Notes under the pieces: generated by a model
What the model was told of the DNA's origin: nothing
The model's database searches: none
What the model saw: only the letters and a program-made list of their open reading frames with translations
NCBI GenBank assembly: GCA_017651065.1
Contig: JAGCDP010000016.1
Location: 19,762 to 83,761, forward strand
Direction of reading: 5' to 3'
Origin: Treponema sp.
Lineage (GTDB): Bacteria > Spirochaetota > Spirochaetia > Treponematales > Treponemataceae
DNA length: 64,000 nucleotides
Made by a program: the position numbers and the translations under genes
Shown here: positions 7,803 through 16,369 of the stretch, in pieces
Layout of the letters: each line of letters opens with the position of its first letter
How positions within the stretch are numbered: the first letter of the stretch is position 1

Positions 7803-9306
7803 GTGGTTCATAATGCTTGCGTACCAGCTTGGGGCGGGAGTCCATTATAAAATCCAGTTCTTCGCGGAAGAGTTTGTCTTTGCCACTAACCGGCATGTAG
7901 TTTACGACGCTTCGGGTGTAGTAGTGTTCGATGCAGCCCTTGTGAAGGATGTAGACGCGGGCAGCTTCGGCGGCGGCAAAAATGAGGGAGCTTAAGTTTT
8001 TTATAAGGGGCAGAGTGGCGGCAAGTTTTTCAGGCAGCAGGGAAGTAAGTTCTGTGTAGTTTTTTAAGATACCCTGAAGGAGAACTGTTTTGTAGGTGTC
8101 TACGGCAATTGCATTTTCGTGGCGCTCCTGCAGGAAGGCAAGTTTGCTGAGCCAGAGCTTGAACTCCGCAGAGGCTTTTTTTTGCGGCCCTTCGACAAGT
8201 TCAGGGACCCCAATGTTTTCCCCAATCGCAACAATATATCTTTCCAATCTGTAAATAAGTTTGTCTAAACTAACAGTTTGCGCCAGTTCCTTTGTGGTAA
8301 AAATCTTTTCATAAAAAGTCTGCTGTTTTTCTTCCTGTTTTTCGAGCCAGCTGGCTACACGGGAGTCGTTGCAGACAACATCGCGGAGCTTTCCGCTGAA
8401 TAAAGAATCCAAATCTGTAATAATTCTTGCGTCTGTTCCAATGAGCGAGCAGACCTTGCAGAAAACTCCAAGTTCGTCCTTGCCGCCAACATCAATGACG
8501 CTGGTGCCTGCAGTGTTGGCCTTGTTTTCTACATAAGGCAAAAGATAGGTAAACATCTGCTGGTCGGTGTAGCCTTCTACGAAAATCTGGTTGTCCGAAA
8601 AGAAAAACTGCTTATGATATGTATTAAAGCGTGGAAGGAAGCGTTTGAACAGGGCTTCATCCTCGCGGGATAATTCTTCTATATGAGTTGGCGGCCGGTT
8701 TATGTGGCAGACAATTACTCCCTCTAAATCTTCCGGCGTGCGCAGGTCAATAAAGAAAGGGGAGTGAGTTATTAAAAAGAAAAGCTTGTTGCAGTGGTGC
8801 TTGGCTTCCTGGCGGATTTCGTTCATAAAAAAGAGCTGGAACTGGGGGTGCAGGTGCAGCTCCGGTTCATCAAAAATCACAATGTCTGTTGTAGACGAAT
8901 ACAAATTAATAAGCAGTGCAATGATTTTTTGCAATCCATGGCATTCTACTTCTTCCATCATGTATTCAACATTCCAGGCGCGGTTTCGTACAATTGGAAT
9001 AAAGGTGCCGTCAATATCTTCAATAAATGTAATTGATTTTCCAAACATCTCTGAAAGAACCCGCTCTGTTTTTTCACGGATTTTTTCGTTGTCGCGCAAA
9101 ACGTCCAGGTTTGAGTTACGGTCTTCGCTTATAAACTTTACTGTTTTGCCGGAAGCTTCGAACTGTTTGGTGAGTTCCTGTGCAAGGATTGTTTTACCAG
9201 AGCCGTTGGGTCCTACAATCAGGTTGATTTGAGACCATCGGGATTTTTTAAAAACAGACTTCCCCCAAAGAAAAGGAACCCTGACTTTTGTTTCCAGCTC
9301 TGTCAT
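7768..9306 (-). CDS. OLD-like ATPase/TOPRIM nuclease
   Basis: A 512-residue protein with an N-terminal ABC-type ATPase: Walker A GPNGSGKT at 32-39, Walker B IVIFDEPE at 142-149 and H-loop ITHSP at 179-183. A TOPRIM domain follows, with VEGYTD (Glu244) and ITDLDS (Asp298, Asp300). This architecture defines OLD-family (overcoming lysogenization defect) nucleases, which are ATP-regulated DNA nucleases often involved in phage defence. No UvrD-like GajB partner is adjacent, so it looks like a stand-alone (class 1) OLD. Residues 367-373 (VPELVEG) are encoded by a family A palindromic repeat inserted between TOPRIM and the C-terminal region. Confidence 0.82.
   Translation of the reverse strand: MTELETKVRVPFLWGKSVFKKSRWSQINLIVGPNGSGKTILAQELTKQFEASGKTVKFISEDRNSNLDVLRDNEKIREKTERVLSEMFGKSITFIEDIDGTFIPIVRNRAWNVEYMMEEVECHGLQKIIALLINLYSSTTDIVIFDEPELHLHPQFQLFFMNEIRQEAKHHCNKLFFLITHSPFFIDLRTPEDLEGVIVCHINRPPTHIEELSREDEALFKRFLPRFNTYHKQFFFSDNQIFVEGYTDQQMFTYLLPYVENKANTAGTSVIDVGGKDELGVFCKVCSLIGTDARIITDLDSLFSGKLRDVVCNDSRVASWLEKQEEKQQTFYEKIFTTKELAQTVSLDKLIYRLERYIVAIGENIGVPELVEGPQKKASAEFKLWLSKLAFLQERHENAIAVDTYKTVLLQGILKNYTELTSLLPEKLAATLPLIKNLSSLIFAAAEAARVYILHKGCIEHYYTRSVVNYMPVSGKDKLFREELDFIMDSRPKLVRKHYEPLIFLLEAATAR
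8186..8209 (-). repeat. Interspersed palindromic repeat, family A, inside the OLD-like gene
   Basis: Plus-strand sequence GGCCCTTCGACAAGTTCAGG then GACC. Read on the minus strand it gives VPELVEG, in frame with the nuclease. Confidence 0.85.
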
Positions 9307-9316
9307 TTAATACCCT

Positions 9317-9390
9317 TTGTCATTGTCGGGCTTGACCCGACAATCTTTTCTATAATAGAGATTCCCGGGTCAAGCCCGGGAATGACAAAT
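9317..9390. repeat. MITE-like inverted-repeat element, family C
   Basis: Ends are TTTGTCATT and AATGACAAA. Each half contains its own palindrome (GTCGGGCTTGACCCGAC and TCCCGGGTCAAGCCCGGGA) around a short AT-rich centre. It occupies nearly all of the gap between murA and the downstream OLD-like gene and may terminate murA transcription. Confidence 0.75.
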
Positions 9391-10674
9391 CTATTCCGCC
9401 TCTACAACCGAAATCCTGGCACCAAGCTTCTGCAGCTGTCCCACCAGATCTTCGTAACCGCGTTCAATCTGGTAGACGTTGCTTATGCGGCTTTCTCCGT
9501 GAGCACACATGGCAGCAATTACCATAGCCATACCGGCACGGATATCTGGAGAAACAAGGTTGTCTCCGTGAAGCATACATGGACCGCATACTACTGCACG
9601 ATGAGGGTCGCACAAAGTAATTTTTGCACCCATGCTTATAAGTTTATCTACAAAGAACATTCGGCTTTCGAACATCTTTTCAAAAATCAAAACTGTGCCG
9701 TCTACCTGAGTTGCAACTACAGTCATAATAGAAGTTAAGTCGGCAGGGAATCCTGGCCAAGGCATGTCATCAATTTTTGGAATTGCGTTTCCAAAGTCGT
9801 CATTTACCTTGAGCTCCTGTGTATTTGGAACTGTAAGTTCGTCGCCGTTGATACTCCAGCTGATTCCAAGCTTTGCAAAACTGTATTTAAGAGGACGCAT
9901 TTCTTCAGGACGGATTCCTTTAATTGTAATCTTTCCTTTTGTTGCAGCTGCCATTCCAATGTAAGAACCAATTTCTATATAGTCTGGTCCGATTTTATAT
10001 TCGCAGCCGTGAAGCTTTTTTACACCTTCAATTGTGATTTTATTTGAACCAATGCCGTCAATTTTTGCACCCATGCTGTTGAGCATATTACAAAGGTCCT
10101 GAATATGAGGTTCACTTGCGGCATTCTGAATGATTGTTTTTCCTTCTGCCAGAACTGCTGCCATAACTGCATTTTCTGTAGCTGTTACAGAAGCTTCATC
10201 CATAAAAATATCTGCACCGGCAAGCTTGTTTGCACTAAAATCAAAATGACCGTTTACCTGAATTGAAGCTCCAAGTTGTTTAAGTGCCAGAAAGTGTGTG
10301 TCGAGTCTTCTACGGCCAATTACGTCTCCTCCAGGAGGCATCATTTCGCAGTGACCAAGTCTTGCAAGAAGCGGGCCTACAAAAACAATAGAGCCACGCA
10401 CTTTTTTTGTATATTCATTTGGCAGTACGTGAGTTTTAATATCATCACACTGGATTTTCCAACTGTTGTTACCAAGATCCTGAACCTTTGCGCCGATTGC
10501 TTTTAAAATTTCAATCATTACATGAGTATCCTGGATTTTTGGGATATTGTGTAAAATAACCGGTTCTGTGGTCAAAAGTGTTGCGGTAAGACAAGGCAAT
10601 GCTGCGTTCTTGTTGCCGCTTGCAGTAACTGTCCCCTGAATAGGGTACCCACCCTCAATTACATATTCTTTCAT
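9391..10674 (-). CDS. murA: UDP-N-acetylglucosamine 1-carboxyvinyltransferase MurA (Asp117 type)
   Basis: A 427-residue EPSP-synthase-fold enzyme that adds enolpyruvate from PEP to UDP-GlcNAc, the first committed step of peptidoglycan synthesis. The substrate-binding SGNKNAALP is at 19-27 and the active-site loop is PPGGDVIGRR. The residue that is Cys115 in E. coli MurA is Asp117 here. In other bacteria this natural change keeps activity but prevents covalent inactivation by fosfomycin, so intrinsic resistance is predicted. The start codon overlaps the stop of upstream pepT (TAATG), so the two are co-transcribed. Confidence 0.95.
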   Translation of the reverse strand: MKEYVIEGGYPIQGTVTASGNKNAALPCLTATLLTTEPVILHNIPKIQDTHVMIEILKAIGAKVQDLGNNSWKIQCDDIKTHVLPNEYTKKVRGSIVFVGPLLARLGHCEMMPPGGDVIGRRRLDTHFLALKQLGASIQVNGHFDFSANKLAGADIFMDEASVTATENAVMAAVLAEGKTIIQNAASEPHIQDLCNMLNSMGAKIDGIGSNKITIEGVKKLHGCEYKIGPDYIEIGSYIGMAAATKGKITIKGIRPEEMRPLKYSFAKLGISWSINGDELTVPNTQELKVNDDFGNAIPKIDDMPWPGFPADLTSIMTVVATQVDGTVLIFEKMFESRMFFVDKLISMGAKITLCDPHRAVVCGPCMLHGDNLVSPDIRAGMAMVIAAMCAHGESRISNVYQIERGYEDLVGQLQKLGARISVVEAE

Positions 10675-11858
10675 TAAATGTCTCCAGACAATAAGTTAAT
10701 TAAAACATCGGCTGCTTTGGACATTGAGTTAAGTGAAACCCATTCATTACGGGAATGAAATTCGTGGCCGCCTGTGAATATGTTTGGAGTTGGAATTCCC
10801 ATTTCTGTTAGTCTTGAACCGTCTGTTCCTCCGCGGATTGGCTTACGGATAATCTGGACTCCTGCTGCCTGATAGGCCTTTTCCAGCCGTTTTACAACTT
10901 CAGGGTGCTTGTCCAGCTCATTTTTCATATTCAAATACTGCTGCTTAAACGAAACTTCAACTTTTCCGCCAAAGGTTTGTTCAATTTCGCGGGCATTCTG
11001 CTGCAAAAGTTCTTTTTCGTGTTCAATTTCTTCTATATTAAAAGCCCGCAAAAGAAACTGTGCAGTTGCTTTTTCAATAGTTGCATTCATTTCCATAAGA
11101 GCAATAAAGCCTTCGTAGCCTTCTGTTGTTTCCGGAAGCATGTCGTCTGGAAGCAATGAAACATAAGCTCCTGCCATAAGACCTGCATTTATCATTCCAA
11201 GCTTTTTTGCGTCTCCGGTGTGGCATGCTTTTCCTGTAAATTCTACAACGGCACTCCAGGCATTAAAACATTCACTTTCAAGTTCTCCTTCATGGCCGCC
11301 GTCTACAGTATATGCGCATTTTGATTTTATGAGTTTAAGCGGAACTTTATCCATTCCGTGACCTGTTTCTTCATCTGGAGAAAACAAAACTTCAACAGGG
11401 CAGTGTTCTACTTCCGGATGTTCGTGCAGATATTCAAGCGCGCACATAATAGCAGCAATTCCTGCCTTGTCATCGCCGCCTAAAAGGGTAGTGCCGTCTG
11501 AACGGATTATTGTGTCACTACCATTTGCAGTTAAAACAGGATTTACATCTTTGCCGCTAACTTCGTCGACTGTGTCCATGTGGGCCAAAAACAACGTGGT
11601 TCCTGAGCTTGTCGAAGGGCCGCCGTTACCCGGCAAATACCCATAAACATAACAATACTCGGTAACCTGAACTTCTTCCAACCCAAGCGCCTTCAGCTCC
11701 CCCTCCAGCATCCTTGCCAGATCAAACTGACGGCTGGTCGAAGGAAAGACCCCCTTATCTGCAGCGGCACCGTCACTTTCGGTCCAGACCTTTACATATC
11801 GCAAAAAACGCTCCAAAAGGCGCTTTTTATAATCATCATTGTTAAATATGTAGTTCAT
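10674..11858 (-). CDS. pepT: Peptidase T (tripeptide aminopeptidase)
   Basis: A 394-residue M20-family zinc peptidase that removes N-terminal residues from tripeptides in the cytoplasm. Metal-ligand motifs are AHMDT (His93, Asp95), GGDDKAG and SPDEETG. It is the first gene of a two-gene operon with murA, overlapping by one base. Residues 81-87 (PSTSSGT), just before the AHMDT motif, are encoded by a family A repeat in the opposite orientation to the copies in other genes. The insertion lies in a surface loop and keeps the frame. Confidence 0.92.
   Translation of the reverse strand: MNYIFNNDDYKKRLLERFLRYVKVWTESDGAAADKGVFPSTSRQFDLARMLEGELKALGLEEVQVTEYCYVYGYLPGNGGPSTSSGTTLFLAHMDTVDEVSGKDVNPVLTANGSDTIIRSDGTTLLGGDDKAGIAAIMCALEYLHEHPEVEHCPVEVLFSPDEETGHGMDKVPLKLIKSKCAYTVDGGHEGELESECFNAWSAVVEFTGKACHTGDAKKLGMINAGLMAGAYVSLLPDDMLPETTEGYEGFIALMEMNATIEKATAQFLLRAFNIEEIEHEKELLQQNAREIEQTFGGKVEVSFKQQYLNMKNELDKHPEVVKRLEKAYQAAGVQIIRKPIRGGTDGSRLTEMGIPTPNIFTGGHEFHSRNEWVSLNSMSKAADVLINLLSGDI
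11598..11621 (+). repeat. Interspersed palindromic repeat, family A, inside pepT
   Basis: Plus-strand copy begins GGTTCCTGAGCTTGTCGAAG and ends GGCC. Because pepT is on the minus strand, this copy is read from its other strand and encodes PSTSSGT. Confidence 0.85.
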
Positions 11859-11919
11859 GCTATAATTGTAGTGAAATTCACGTTTTCGGTCGATAATATA
11901 AGGTATGGAAGAAGATATT

Positions 11920-13317
11920 ATGGTATTTACGAGCCAGCTTGAAGTTGCGCTTATGGCAAAACAGAGCTGGTTTAATGCAGAAAGACTTCAAAGTATGCTT
12001 GAACAGTTCAGGCTTATGTACTCATGCGTACGCAACCTTAATGAAGTACTTGTAAAACGCTCACTTATTCAGCCCGATCCTTATAAGCTCGAAACAAGAA
12101 TCTCTGAAATTGCAGTTATAGAAACAGATAACTTTACAGAAAACGAAGATTCAATCGTTCTTGGAAAACGCTTTTCTGATTATGAAATGATGCTCGATTT
12201 TATCTGTAACTATTTCCGTTTTTCTGTAGAAAATATCACAATTAACAGAATAAAAATCCTTCTTGATTTATTAAAAGCCTTTGACTGGACAAATCTTTCT
12301 TCCAACAGTTCAAAATCAAACACAAGAGCTCTTGCAACTGCACTTACAAAAGCAAGGACAAATGCGCCTGCAGTTACTGTAAGCCTTATTAATGACAGTC
12401 AGGAAAAATGTGCAAAAAGTACAAAAATCATAAACAGTTATCTTGCAGAGCTCGCCGACTTCCAGCGTGAGTTTTATAAAGGTAATCTTCGTAAAGATCT
12501 TTTTGAACATCCTGATTTTGACAAAAAAAAGGCCTTTTCTTCTCCGGAAGCAGAGCTGGAAGAAATTCGACGTCTTTATGTAAAAACAACAGGCAAGAAA
12601 ACTTTTTATACAGATCTTGTTCAGGAAATAATAAATGAAGACCAGGGTCCGGATAAGGAAAATCTTCGCCATAAGCTTCTTGAAAAGCTTGAAATAAAAA
12701 TCACCGAAACAAAAAAAGAAACTCATACAGTAAATCCGCATGATCTTCTTATGACTGCAGTTTTTGCGCTTGGCGGCATGGGTTCAATTCTTGGTCAGTT
12801 ATATGCAAAGCTTTCAGATAACTTTGATCTTTTATTTTATGTAAAGAAAACTCTTTTTGTAAAATTCATGGAAGCCCTTAAAAAGGCGCTTGGATTAAAA
12901 GAAAAACCTAGAAACTGTACAATCACAGTAACAGATCCTCAGTCGGGTACAAAAACAACTCAGCAGATTGAAGTTACTTCTTTCCTTGCGCAGGTTTCTA
13001 AGTTAGCACATATTTATTCAGGAATTGCTGCAAAAGGTTCGGAGTACAATAAAATAAATAATGCAAACGAAGACGATGCCCTTATTTTCTTAAACCGTCA
13101 GATTCAGGAAAATCAGAAACTCTTTACAACAATCAATGCGCTTGATGAACATTTTAAATCGCATGTAGAAACAACTCAGCGTGCAAAGGTAAAGGGACTT
13201 AAAATAGATTTGTCTTCATACAGAAACGCAATTATTGCTGCAAATAAAAAGCGCGGTGAATATGCTTCGGCAAAAGAAGAAATTGAACAAATGAAAAAAC
13301 TTGGAATAAAAGGCTGA
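11920..13317 (+). CDS. Conserved hypothetical, mostly helical
   Basis: I do not recognise a family. The protein is about 465 residues, charged and helix-rich, with no signal peptide; heptad-like stretches near the C-terminus (KKRGEYASAKEEIEQMKKLG) suggest coiled coil. A short glycine-rich hydrophobic stretch (AVFALGGMGSILGQL) lies near residue 285. The start at 11920 is preferred because GGAAG lies eight bases upstream; an in-frame ATG at 11905 has AAGG only one base away. Two bases separate it from the downstream periplasmic peptide-binding protein gene, so the two are probably translated from one message. Confidence 0.7.
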   Translation: MVFTSQLEVALMAKQSWFNAERLQSMLEQFRLMYSCVRNLNEVLVKRSLIQPDPYKLETRISEIAVIETDNFTENEDSIVLGKRFSDYEMMLDFICNYFRFSVENITINRIKILLDLLKAFDWTNLSSNSSKSNTRALATALTKARTNAPAVTVSLINDSQEKCAKSTKIINSYLAELADFQREFYKGNLRKDLFEHPDFDKKKAFSSPEAELEEIRRLYVKTTGKKTFYTDLVQEIINEDQGPDKENLRHKLLEKLEIKITETKKETHTVNPHDLLMTAVFALGGMGSILGQLYAKLSDNFDLLFYVKKTLFVKFMEALKKALGLKEKPRNCTITVTDPQSGTKTTQQIEVTSFLAQVSKLAHIYSGIAAKGSEYNKINNANEDDALIFLNRQIQENQKLFTTINALDEHFKSHVETTQRAKVKGLKIDLSSYRNAIIAANKKRGEYASAKEEIEQMKKLGIKG

Positions 13318-13319
13318 TT

Positions 13320-14864
13320 ATGATTCGTATATTAAAAAAATGTTTTGTACTCGCTGCGATTCTCTTTATTTCGACAAGACTTTTTGCAGATGATTTGAAA
13401 AAGTTTACAATTATTGAATCTGTTCATGAACATGATTTGAATCCTCAGACAACAAGTTATGCTTCTGATGCTCAGCTTCTTACAGGGCTTTATGAAGGCC
13501 TTTTTACTTATGATCCGGTAAGCTTAAGTCCGGTTTATGCAATTGCAGTAGACTACCGTATTTCGCGCGATAAAAAACGCTGGACTTTTAAAATAAATCC
13601 AAATGCCTGCTTTAGTAACGGCGAAAAAATTAAAGCTTCAGATGTTCGCGATTCATGGCTTTGTCTTTTGAGTACACCAAATGCTCCTTATGCTTCGCTG
13701 CTTGATGTAATTGTTGGTGCAGAAGCATACCGTACCGGAAAGGGCAGTGAAGCCGATGTAGGCATTTATGCAAATACAGATGACTCTCTTTCAATTCATC
13801 TTGTAAAGCCGGCAAATTATCTTCCAAAGGTTTTGTGTCATCCGGCATTTTCGGTTGTGCACAGAAATCCAACTGTTTATTCAGGACCTTTTTATCTTGA
13901 TGATATGATGGCCGGTGCAGTATATCAGTTAAAGAAAAACAACTACTACTGGGATAAAGACAACGTTGCACTTGATGAAATTTTATTTTTCCAGAGTGAT
14001 GACGAATATGAAAACGCTTACTATTTTAATACAGGCATTGCAGACTGGGTTACCGCAAATATAGATACAGCAACACTGCTTGATAAAAACGCTTTTAGTT
14101 TTAATGCAGAATTTGCCACAAGTTATTATTTCTTTAAAGAAGATGATTCTGTTTGGGGAAAGCCTGAATTCAGAACTGCGCTGTTTGAAGCAATTCCATG
14201 GGATGAACTTCGTAAGGATTATTATGTTCAAGCACAGACCTTTGTTTATCCTTTGATTGGATATCCTGATATTGACGGATTTTCTTATACAGATTCACAG
14301 GAAGCCAAAAACCTTATGGATGCTGCCCGCGAAAAATATGGAATTCCTGCAGACAAAAAACTAACACTTCTTTTTGAAATGCCAGAAAACAGTGTTTCAA
14401 GCGAACGCCTTGCTATTTTAAGCGATGCATGGGCACCTCTTGGAGTAGAACTTCAGGTACGAATAAAAAAATCATATGAATATTATGGCTATGTAAGAGA
14501 TTCAAATGCAAACTTATTTATTTATACCTGGATCGGCGACTTTGCAGACCCTCTTGCATTCCTTGAATTATTCCGGGGCGATTCAACATTAAATGATTCG
14601 GGCTGGAAAAATGATGAATTTGACAGACTGTTGAATGAAGCAGCAGAAGCAACCGAAGAGGAACGCTACAGACTTCTTGGAGAGGCAGAAAGAATTCTTT
14701 TAGACAGCTGCATGGTTATTCCTGTTCATCATCCGGTAATTACAAATGTAATAGACAAGACAACAGCAGGCGGCTGGACCGAAAATGCCTTTGACATTCA
14801 CCCGCTCAAGTATTTGTACAAAAAGGTAGGTAAAACAACGGCGCCGAATGTCGTGAAGCGCTGA
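13320..14864 (+). CDS. ABC transporter substrate-binding protein, peptide (family 5) type
   Basis: A 514-residue exported protein with a cleavable-looking signal peptide (hydrophobic core VLAAILFIS, cleavage near LFADD) and no lipobox cysteine. The SBP_bac_5 features are the N-terminal DLNPQTTSYASDAQLLTGLYEGL, the KKRWTFKINPNACFSNGEKI segment and a C-terminal WIGDFADPLAFLELF. It should bind oligopeptides or similar ligands in the periplasm for an OppBCDF-type importer. No permease or ATPase gene is adjacent, so the partner must be elsewhere. It directly follows the conserved hypothetical gene. Confidence 0.85.
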   Translation: MIRILKKCFVLAAILFISTRLFADDLKKFTIIESVHEHDLNPQTTSYASDAQLLTGLYEGLFTYDPVSLSPVYAIAVDYRISRDKKRWTFKINPNACFSNGEKIKASDVRDSWLCLLSTPNAPYASLLDVIVGAEAYRTGKGSEADVGIYANTDDSLSIHLVKPANYLPKVLCHPAFSVVHRNPTVYSGPFYLDDMMAGAVYQLKKNNYYWDKDNVALDEILFFQSDDEYENAYYFNTGIADWVTANIDTATLLDKNAFSFNAEFATSYYFFKEDDSVWGKPEFRTALFEAIPWDELRKDYYVQAQTFVYPLIGYPDIDGFSYTDSQEAKNLMDAAREKYGIPADKKLTLLFEMPENSVSSERLAILSDAWAPLGVELQVRIKKSYEYYGYVRDSNANLFIYTWIGDFADPLAFLELFRGDSTLNDSGWKNDEFDRLLNEAAEATEEERYRLLGEAERILLDSCMVIPVHHPVITNVIDKTTAGGWTENAFDIHPLKYLYKKVGKTTAPNVVKR

Positions 14865-14955
14865 CGTCATTGCGAGCGAAGCGTGGCAATCCAGTGGTCC
14901 CTAAGCAGACATGGGGTCCCTGAGCAGGTATGGGGTCCCTGAGCCTGTCGAAGGG
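14865..14955. repeat. Repeat cluster: family B copy plus three family A units
   Basis: A family B copy (14865-14893, CGTCATTGCGAGCGAAGCG then TGGCAATCCA) starts directly after the stop codon of the binding-protein gene. Three family A units in tandem follow: two 19-bp decayed forms (14896-14914 and 14915-14933, GGTCCCTAAGCAGACATGG and GGTCCCTGAGCAGGTATGG) and a nearly full unit (14934-14955). The rest of the 157-bp gap holds the AT-rich ackA promoter region. Confidence 0.8.
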
Positions 14956-15021
14956 TTTGAAAAAGGCCTTATTTTAAACTATAATGAAGTATTAAATTTT
15001 TATATTATATAGAGGAAAAAT

Positions 15022-16362
15022 ATGGTAATTCTTACATTGAACTGCGGTTCATCTAGTGCAAAGTACCAGGTTTATGACTGGGACAACAAAGAAGTAATGG
15101 CTAACGGTGTTGTAGAACGCATCGGAATTGAAGGAAGCTGCATTACTCACAAGGCAAAGGGAAAGAAAACAGAAATCGAAAGCCCTTGTCCAACTCACAA
15201 AGAAGCAATTGAATTAATTATTAAGGAAATTACAGACCCGGAAGTTGGTGTAATCAAGTCTATGGACGAAATTAGTGCCGTAGGACACCGGGTCCTTCAT
15301 GGTGGTGAAAAATTCACAAAGTCTGTACTTATCACTCCGGAAGTTCTTGACGGCTTCCGCGAAGTAATTGACCTTGGTCCACTTCATATGCCTGCAAACA
15401 TCATGGGTATTGAAGCTGCCCAGAAGGTTATGCCAAATGTTCCACACTCTGCAATTATGGATACAGCCTGGCACCAGACTATGCCGGAAGAAACTTTCCA
15501 GTATGCTATTCCACGTGAATGGTACGAAAAATATGCAGCACGCCGCTACGGTTTCCACGGAACATCTTTCCTTTATACAGCAAAACGTGCAGCAGTACTT
15601 CTTGGAAAAGATCCAAAAGATACAAACCTCATCATCTGCCACATCGGTAACGGCTCTAGTATGTGTGCCGTAAAGAACGGAGTTTGTTACGATACAACAA
15701 TGGGTATTACACCTCTTGAAGGCCTCGTAATGGGAACACGCTCCGGCGACCTTGACCCGGCTCTTCCTTTCTACATCATGAGAAAAACAGGCATGACTGC
15801 CGACGAAATGGACACAGCCCTCAACAAAAAGTGCGGATGTCTTGGTATTACAGGAAAGTATTCAGACCGCCGCGATATTGAAATTGATGCAGCAAAGGGC
15901 GACAAGCTCTGCCAGCTTTCTATTGATATGGAAGCACTCCGCATTAAGAAATACATTGGTGCATTCATGGCAGAACTTGGTCATGTAGATGCAATTGTAT
16001 GGACAGCAGGGGTAGGCGAACGCGGACCAATCACTCGTGGCAAGGCCTGCTCAGGACTCGAAAAATACGGCATTAAAATTGACGAACAGAAAAACGAATG
16101 GTCATTCACCGGCAACGCAGAAACCTGTATCTCTGCCGACGATTCAGAAACAAAGATTTTCGTAATTCCGACAGACGAAGAGCTTGTAATGACAGAAGAT
16201 GCTTACGCTCTTATGAAGGGAACTTACGATGTTCACACAAACTTTAAGTATTCTTTTCAGGACCCTAACTATGTAAACAAGGCCCGCGAAGAAGGCTTAA
16301 AAGGCGACCTGGTAAAACGCCCTAACATTGCAAAGGTAATTGCCCGTCCGCCAAAAAACTAA
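15022..16362 (+). CDS. ackA: Acetate kinase
   Basis: A 446-residue ASKHA-fold kinase that converts acetyl phosphate and ADP to acetate and ATP, the energy-yielding end step of sugar fermentation. It begins with the diagnostic [17 protein letters not shown] and has [37 protein letters not shown] and [11 protein letters not shown]. It is some 40 residues longer than the common 400; the extra length is a C-terminal tail after KGTYDV. A ribosome-binding site (AGAGGAAAA) precedes the ATG. No pta gene is adjacent. It is followed after seven bases by the surface-protein gene. Confidence 0.96.
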   Translation: MVILTLNCGSSSAKYQVYDWDNKEVMANGVVERIGIEGSCITHKAKGKKTEIESPCPTHKEAIELIIKEITDPEVGVIKSMDEISAVGHRVLHGGEKFTKSVLITPEVLDGFREVIDLGPLHMPANIMGIEAAQKVMPNVPHSAIMDTAWHQTMPEETFQYAIPREWYEKYAARRYGFHGTSFLYTAKRAAVLLGKDPKDTNLIICHIGNGSSMCAVKNGVCYDTTMGITPLEGLVMGTRSGDLDPALPFYIMRKTGMTADEMDTALNKKCGCLGITGKYSDRRDIEIDAAKGDKLCQLSIDMEALRIKKYIGAFMAELGHVDAIVWTAGVGERGPITRGKACSGLEKYGIKIDEQKNEWSFTGNAETCISADDSETKIFVIPTDEELVMTEDAYALMKGTYDVHTNFKYSFQDPNYVNKAREEGLKGDLVKRPNIAKVIARPPKN

Positions 16363-16369
16363 AAACTGA

